Below are positions 58,471 through 64,000 of a stretch of DNA of 64,000 nt, piece after piece. The position numbers and the translations under genes were made by a program. The notes beneath the pieces were generated by a model. It was not told where the DNA came from, ran no database searches, and saw only the letters and a list, made by a program, of their open reading frames with translations. Source of the stretch: Laccaria trichodermophora (lineage: Eukaryota; Basidiomycota; Agaricomycetes; Agaricales; Hydnangiaceae); NCBI GenBank assembly GCA_018417955.1, contig JACTVC010000028.1, forward strand, positions 1 through 64,000, in the 5' to 3' direction. Each line of letters begins with the position of its first letter. Positions within the stretch are counted from its first letter, which is position 1.

Positions 58471-60392
58471 GCCATGCATCGAAGACGGGTGGGGTGACTA
58501 GGTTTTGGCGGAATGCTGAGGATTCAGATTGGACTCTTGCGTAGAGTTCTCAGCCTTTTCCGAAGACGTCTCCGACACGTCTGATATATGCGAGGAGTTG
58601 CCGTTCAGTTTTGCGGGCCCAGATACTGGCTCCTGCTATTGGGCGTCGGTTACGCATTTGAGAAGTAGTATTGGGTTTCGAACTGTTGGTTTAGTAGGTC
58701 AATGGTTGGAAATGGATGGAAAAGAAGGAAGAAGAGGGTACCTTGTCGTGCTTGATGTTCTCCTCTACAGAATGAGTCTGGTACTCCCACATCGCACCAC
58801 GAATCTACATCAGTGTCATTCAGCAGAAAGATCACAAGAGGCAAAGAATGGTCATACGTTTGGCCTGATGAAAAGCGCGAGAAAACCCCGAGCATCACAT
58901 TCACATTGCACGCCGTACCGAGTTTATCCCAAAGCTTTGCAATGATCTGGTTCTCGAACAGAGACACGCGCTCGTTGCGCTTTACCCATATCTCGCTGTC
59001 CTCTGCATACGGTACCCACATCAGCCGCTACTCGAAGACAAAGCGAGAAGAAGGAAAGAAAAGTACTGACCAACACTAATATCTAGAACATCAACTGTCC
59101 GCTCGACGACCTCCTTCACCTCCGCCTTCACATCCATCCTCCCTCCCACCCCTCCTTCTCCCCCAAGGCTGACCGTGCGAGGAGACGTTCGAAGGCGAGT
59201 AAGGTGTGCATGCCAGCCCGTGAGATGTTAAGATCCGCGGAAGGACGTCGTTGAATGAGATTGCTTCACGAGTGGAAGAGCTCGACGGATTGGATAGGAG
59301 GACACTCTTTGTTTTCGTTTTGATTGAGGGTTAGTGATTCGTCCACCTTGTCGAGGTCGTAGAGAAGAGGAGATTGTCGTTAGTGAAAAGTCTTTCATCA
59401 ATTGGTATACTGCCAGGATACATCAGCTTCATTTATCCCTAAGACAAACAAGAGACTCACCGATTTGTAGCATTCTTCAACCGATGTCAGCAATAAAGCT
59501 AGCAGTAGCATGGAATTTTTTGCATTCCCCAACGCATCTTTGCCTCCTCGCTCCTCAACTGTGCCTCTTTGCCCTCCAACGCCCATTCGAGGTTCAACTA
59601 GAAGTTGACCTCTTGCGATGCCGTGCCAGATGAAACGTCGCTCGTGAGCTTGGTCACCACTTGGATGGCTTTCATCCACACCTTGACGTCCGAGTGGAGA
59701 GAGTCTAGGAACGTGCGGTTTGTCAGAGCTTCGATGGTTGATCAAGTCGTTGGCCTTGCGATTGGGCTTTTATTCAAGTCAGTGAGACGTCATCGCTACA
59801 GGAAGGGAGAACCCACTCACTCAGCAGCCCGTTAGATAACAGGATGAACGGCATCTCCACATTCTGGTGTCAGTGTAATGATCTCAACTCGAGCTCTGCA
59901 AACGTTTTCTGCATCATCGGTATCCCCAACTTTTTCTGCACCTCCACCTCCTGCGTCTTTCCCTGCCCCTGCCCTAGTCCCTACAAACGCGCCAAAGGCC
60001 GAGATGGTACGTGCGTTGGTGTTCCCCTGTCATCTGCGTCGTTTTCATGTGAATATATGAACAGAACTACCCAACATTGCGCGGAGCACAAACCTCATCC
60101 AGCTCAGACAATCCGAGGCACGCATGGCCAGCCGATGGCGCCTATTGACCTCAACTCTTCCTCGTGGTGTTATATTGAGAGCCAGGAAGTGCCTTGTTGG
60201 TTGCTGAAAATCGACCTTTCCACGCGGAGGAGGGGCAGAGAGATGGAAAGCCATTAGGGAGGGTTCAAACCTCTTGAATGGATGACAAAGGGGCTCCGGT
60301 GTTCGGGCGACGAGGGATGAGAGTGACAGAAGCGGAATGAGACGAAAAGGGACTGGGTGAAAGTGAAAGATCAGAGAAGGGCCACAAAAAAT
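58471..60392 (-). pseudogene. Dynein heavy chain 5' fragment, copy 6
   Basis: Right to left on the minus strand: dynein N-terminal remnants with FAELEL-type blocks (59850-59920), EVNF.L and ALEG.EAQL (59560-59640), LTSHGL-type remnant (59200), AEDSEIWVKRNERVSLFENQ and IIAKLWDKLG with ACNVNVMLGVFSRF (58860-59010), EYQTDSVEENIKHDK (58730-58800), GASIWARKTERQLLAYIRR (58570-58640) and VFDAWLH (58480-58500). It has several stops. Its left junction is with Med21, at a different dynein point from copies 1 and 5. A MITE cuts it at 60393; 61167-61256 is the rest of the shared promoter. Confidence 0.85.
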
Positions 60393-61166
60393 TGTCGGAA
60401 ATTTCCCTGGCGCCTAATAAGGGTTATTAGGCCCCCAAGGCACCCCCAACCTAATAATGGCTTACGACGTTGCAGTTAATTTATTAAGTTTTGGGTTACT
60501 TAATAAGATCACATTATTAGGCCTGATAAGGTTATCCAAATTATAATTAGTCACAGTCTAGACTTAACAATGTTACATGGCAAATTAAAATGCAACAAGC
60601 AAGGATTGAACCAAAAACCTCGGGGCTCGTGCGATCCTCACGTAAAGACTACAAATTTGTAGTCGCAACATACCATTACACTACAAAGACATATAAGAAA
60701 CTTCCCAAGGCCGTTCATATATCTACCTACCTTACAACACCATTATCTTTACTCTCTGTACGGAATTTGGTATCATTTTCAGCTGAACATGACCAAAAGG
60801 ATACAAGTAACCTTATAAGACACACAAAACACCAGTAATTGGTTCATAGCCTTGAGTTGACTGCAGAGGCAATTGAGAGCTTATATTACGAGGTTGGACT
60901 AATCTTATCAGACCCGATTTGCCTTATCACACCTTACCATAGATCATCAGGCTTGTAACGTGGAAAGAATCATTACATCAGACGTATGGTCGCCTTGTAA
61001 GGCAATCGCCCCCCGGATTTTCCCGGCATCATCTCCTCAGGTTTGCTGTGAAATGACAAGGGCTGGTAAGGGTTGGATTCACTTTGGCAAGGCCTGATTT
61101 AAATTATGTCAGCAATCAACATTGCAAGGCCGGAGCCTTATCAGGCGCCTGGGAAATTTCCGACAA
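60393..61166. mobile_element. 774-bp non-autonomous transposon with 31-bp inverted ends
   Basis: The ends are TTGTCGGAAATTTCCCTGGC and its inverse complement with two mismatches over 31 bp. The target, seen at about 30180, is GGCCACAAAAAGGTGATGA; the A-run hides the duplication. The inside is AT-rich, with TTATTAGGCC and CTTATCAGGC-type words inverted near both ends, and contains a tRNA-like stretch. No gene. Confidence 0.75.
60596..60692 (-). other. tRNA-like remnant inside the 774-bp element
   Basis: On the minus strand TAGTGTAATGGTA resembles a pol III A box, and GGTTCAATCC resembles a B box about 60 nt later, with a palindromic GACTACAAATTTGTAGTC where an anticodon arm would be. The T loop and acceptor stem do not fold properly, so it is not a working tRNA. 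It may be a SINE-like head captured by the element. Confidence 0.35.
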
Positions 61167-61256
61167 AGGTGATGGCAAATTGCAATAAGCGCCCTCTAAG
61201 CCCGACCGCGCTTATATGCCAGGCCATCGTTCTTTCTGTATTTTCATCAGCCATCG

Positions 61257-61750
61257 ATGGATGAACCACCTTCACCATTGCTAAGGTCAAGGATTCCCAG
61301 AAAGACCATCCTCAACCTTGACCCGTGAGAATCTTTTGTATCCATTGAAGTTTGAACACCATTGACCCCTTTGCAGACCCAAAAGTTACTCAGATCTCAT
61401 TAACGACACTCATTGTCCTCTTCGAAAGGGAATCATTTGTTATCGCCAGGGTGACACGATATTCGAGCACAACATCCATTCCTCTGGAAAACATGAGGTT
61501 GATTCACATGTCGCTCACTGAGAAGGTTGTATACAACTAACTATGCTTTCAAGCCACGAATCATTGTCCCGAAACATCCGTCACACGAGTTAATGAAAAT
61601 TTTGTTCGTCCCCATCAAAGGCAATCAGATCCTACTATTCGCAATGTACAGGGTGAGGGCAACTTTCAAGCCTTATCTACACCTATCAATCCACGAAATC
61701 CGCTCCGATCATCGTGTTGGTTCTGCTCTGTGGTCTTTCAACGGTAGCGT
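61257..61750 (+). pseudogene. WD40-like protein, copy F (truncated)
   Basis: It has the intact start (MDEPPSPLLRSRIPRKTIL), exons 1-2, normal introns, and the beginning of exon 3 (FVPIKGNQILLFAMY; YLHLSIHEIRSDHRVGSALW; SFNGSV). At 61750, after GGTAGCGT, it runs into unrelated sequence TAGTGTTGCCGCGGCTC, and the WD40-like blades are gone. It is a dead 5' fragment. Confidence 0.85.
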
Positions 61751-62050
61751 AGTGTTGCCGCGGCTCTGGCTCATAGCCGGCTGAAGCCAGGAGCCGAGCC
61801 GAGTTTAGCCAAAGCCCAGCCAGAACTGCCGATTGATGACTCCCACAGCTCGGCTAGTTCCAGTTCCGGCTAACAAGCCGGCTGGGAGCTGGCTAAGCCG
61901 GTCATAAATAGTGATTGTCCAAGTTTGTTCGTTCAGTTATCTCAAGCCTCACGGGACTTGCAATAAGGTCAATAGTATACAGCTTGCCATCAAGATATGC
62001 GTAAAATATACAATGAAAGTCTCTAAGGTATTTAAAATTTATCTAAGGTA
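61751..62050. other. Possible hAT-type transposon end
   Basis: The sequence begins AGTGTTGCCGCGGCTCTGGC and is rich in GAGCC/GGCTA words in both orientations (to about 61905), as at the ends of some fungal hAT elements. No opposite end is seen before the Spt5-like gene, so it is a truncated or solo end. 61910-62050 is AT-rich without other features. Confidence 0.35.
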
Positions 62051-62052
62051 TT

Positions 62053-64000
62053 TTATCGCCGGGTGTCTCGGGTCACTACCAGTTGATTGGTGGCGATTTT
62101 GACATCAACCTTTCTCAACAGCATCGTTGATTTCAAAATCGAGCAGCCACAGATCTCTTCACCAAACTCCTTGATCCTAAACTGTGACCCCTTATGTGGG
62201 CCGGTAAACGCGGTAACGACCTGGGATTTGCACTCCGGCGTTTCAGGTATCAAGTACGGAAATGGGACTTCCAATATTTTGAAACCTATCTGGACCTTGA
62301 CCGCGTCTCCAACCACTCCCTTGAACTCCCCGCACTTATCTTCGTGCTTGCCCTTATGGAAATTAGGCTTGGTGTTGATGAGACGAAGGCTCAGTCTCAT
62401 GTTGGCGAAGCAGCCATCTCTGAGCCAATACGGAGGAGGGGCTGCCACAATCACGTCAGTATCTATTGACTTTGAATCAGAAACATAAATACCATCATTG
62501 CCACGGCGCGGGGTTTGTGAGCTTGGGTTCCAAGCTGGGGTCATCGGGATATCTTCTGAGTTAGGAAGTGGAGTAGATGGCCCTGCAATGGCTGGAGTCT
62601 GCGCGAGGAAAGCAGCGGGATATGGGACTGAGGGTTGCGGATCTGGCAAGGAGTAACCAGGGAAAAAAAAGTTTGCGAGAGTACCGGGTGGAGGCGCTGG
62701 TTCAAGCGGGTAAGTAAAATCACCGAGAAGCTCTCGAGGCCTGGGGGGCTGAAGCCTTTCGTGGGCGCTGGAAGCTAATTAGCATCGATTTCAAAAAATG
62801 AGAGAAAGGGCTTGCATGATTTTTAGAGAATTGATGTCAAAAATTTGTGGGCGTTGGAGGAGCGCCTCAAGCTCGACGAAGAGCCTTTTCTCACCAATTG
62901 TGCTTTTTACTCTGCCTCGGTAACCTCTAAAATTCCCCTGGGTGATCATTACATGTTTTCCTACCAGGTGACTATTGGAGTCCCCCTTCATGACATGCTT
63001 TTGCGCATCTGTGAAGGAAGCTTTCAAATCCGGGGACTCCGTTCCAAAGACAAAGGGGGAGGTGAAGAACTGGACAATCCCGGGGGATACCTCTACCTAC
63101 AAGATGATGGAATGTTAGAAGAGATATATATAATATAAAGCAAGACATTCACCTCTGTACCGGTCCTGTCATTAAAGACGCACACATAGTCGTCATCTCC
63201 ATTCACTACCCAACCCGTAACACCTTCGTGGTCTCCCGAAAGAATGCGGACTTCATCCCCTACTTTGAGATCTTTTCGAAGCGACGAAAAGGGTACGGTA
63301 GTTGTTACATCCTCCGTCGTTAAAAAGACCACAGCTTCGTTTTCCGTTATATCCATGATTGTTCCAAAAAGCCCCCTCGAATCTCTGTGAGTGATTTTCA
63401 CCCCATCGCCTATCCGAAGGATCCTGGCTGACATTCTCGCCATCATGCGCTCTCGGACATTGAGAGGAATGTCCAAGCAGGCGCTAAAAAGTTCAAATTC
63501 CCTCAATGTTGGTACTACATCTTCTGCAGTGTACCAATCCGTGTCGACTTCTGAGAAATATGCATATCCGTCGGCATCGTACAATACTCCGCGGAATAAC
63601 GACAAGCTGTTGCACTCTTGAAAGGCCCGACGAAACCGTTGCTTCGCCAGTGTTGGATTGAAGAGAGCTTGGGGAGGCCGCCCTGGTGCTGAAGCTCTTC
63701 TATTTAGCTCGCGATCGGGCTTGTAGGCCGCTGCGAACTCGTCGTCCGTCTCATCATTTCTGTCCTCATATGCGATAAGCCGGCTTCCTTTGACTTTGGC
63801 AGCAGGTGGGTCATAATCAACGCGTGGTACCACAAGGATGTTGATGAGTAAGGTGGAATAAGTGTGAGCCTCCCGAATGAAGGCGAGATCTCCTTTGTAG
63901 ATCCCACGGTGCAGTCGAACCCATGAATGAGGCTTTGGCCGAAAGGTATCTGGAACATTGAAGATGGAGGGGTTGGGATCGGGTATGTGGAAAGTCTTTG
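62053..64000 (-). CDS. KOW-domain Spt5-like protein, 5' end beyond the window
   Basis: The first visible exon runs from the window edge to 63153; the next starts at 63096. KOW-type repeats are seen: HSWVRLHRGIYKGDLAFIRE (about 63880-63935), GDGVKITHRDSRGLFGTIMD (63360-63420), VGDEVRILSGDHEGVTGWVV (63200-63270), and GKHVMITQGNFRGYRGRVKS (62880-62960). The C-terminal exon (to the stop at 62053) has another, FTGPHKGSQFRIKEFGEEIC. Spt5 is an elongation factor; mushroom genomes also have many dispersed Spt5-like paralogues, often near transposons, and the spacing here fits those better. The join between 62800 and 62760 has no clear GT/AG solution, so a frameshift is possible. Confidence 0.65.

Noticed and set aside
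60596..60692. Functional tRNA gene
   Set aside because: A and B box-like words are present, but the arms do not fold to a cloverleaf and the acceptor stem is missing.

Overview
This is eukaryotic, almost certainly agaricomycete (mushroom-forming basidiomycete), nuclear DNA. Genes are split by 45-60 nt introns with clear donor, branch and acceptor signals. The gene content (CUL4, Mediator subunit 21, RTF2, dynein heavy chain tail, an OTT_1508-type deaminase, a KOW/Spt5-like protein) and the transposons (an intact Plavaka element with a DUF6532 partner gene, hAT-like, MULE-like and MITE insertions) fit that group. There are no bacterial operons, rRNA genes or CRISPR arrays.

The dominant structure is a gene cassette that has been copied and broken repeatedly. 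Its core is a head-to-head pair. On the minus strand lies the 5' part of a cytoplasmic dynein heavy chain gene, always truncated in the tail domain and always frameshifted. On the plus strand lies a five-exon WD40-like gene of unknown function. Seven dynein fragments (about 1-870, 3782-5590, 21301-22110, 27600-34114 interrupted, 45780-47700, 52471-54280, 58471-61256 interrupted) and six WD40-like copies (A 915, B 7604, C 41700, D 47755, E 54299, F 61257) are present. Copies A and E are intact; B lacks its ATG; C is frameshifted in exon 1; D has a stop and a transposon; F is cut short. Each WD40-like copy is followed by an unidentified minus-strand module (X) and usually by a module (Y) derived from the CUL4-Med21 intergenic region and the last exon of Med21.

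One functional housekeeping block sits in the middle: CUL4 (-, 15286-18253), MED21 (-, 19119-19801) and RTF2 (+, 19944-21066), the last two sharing a 142-bp divergent promoter. Decayed copies of this block lie at 25.5-27.2 kb (Med21, RTF2) and 57.1-58.5 kb (CUL4, Med21). A two-exon OTT_1508-like deaminase gene (22555-24106) lies between the good block and its decayed copy.

Transposons have landed on individual cassette copies, which makes their ends easy to read: MULE-like 5616-7603 (9-bp target duplication), a 4.3-kb element 9079-13371 with internal 147-bp tandem repeats, hAT-like 30197-33922 (8-bp duplication) with a nested 2.35-kb element 31428-33781, Plavaka about 34115-41622 with a 491-bp MITE in an intron of its DUF6532 gene, 48375-49870 inside WD40 copy D, and 60393-61166. 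Several of them sit in or near the shared dynein/WD40 promoter. The right end (62053-64000) is a KOW-domain Spt5-like gene running off the window.
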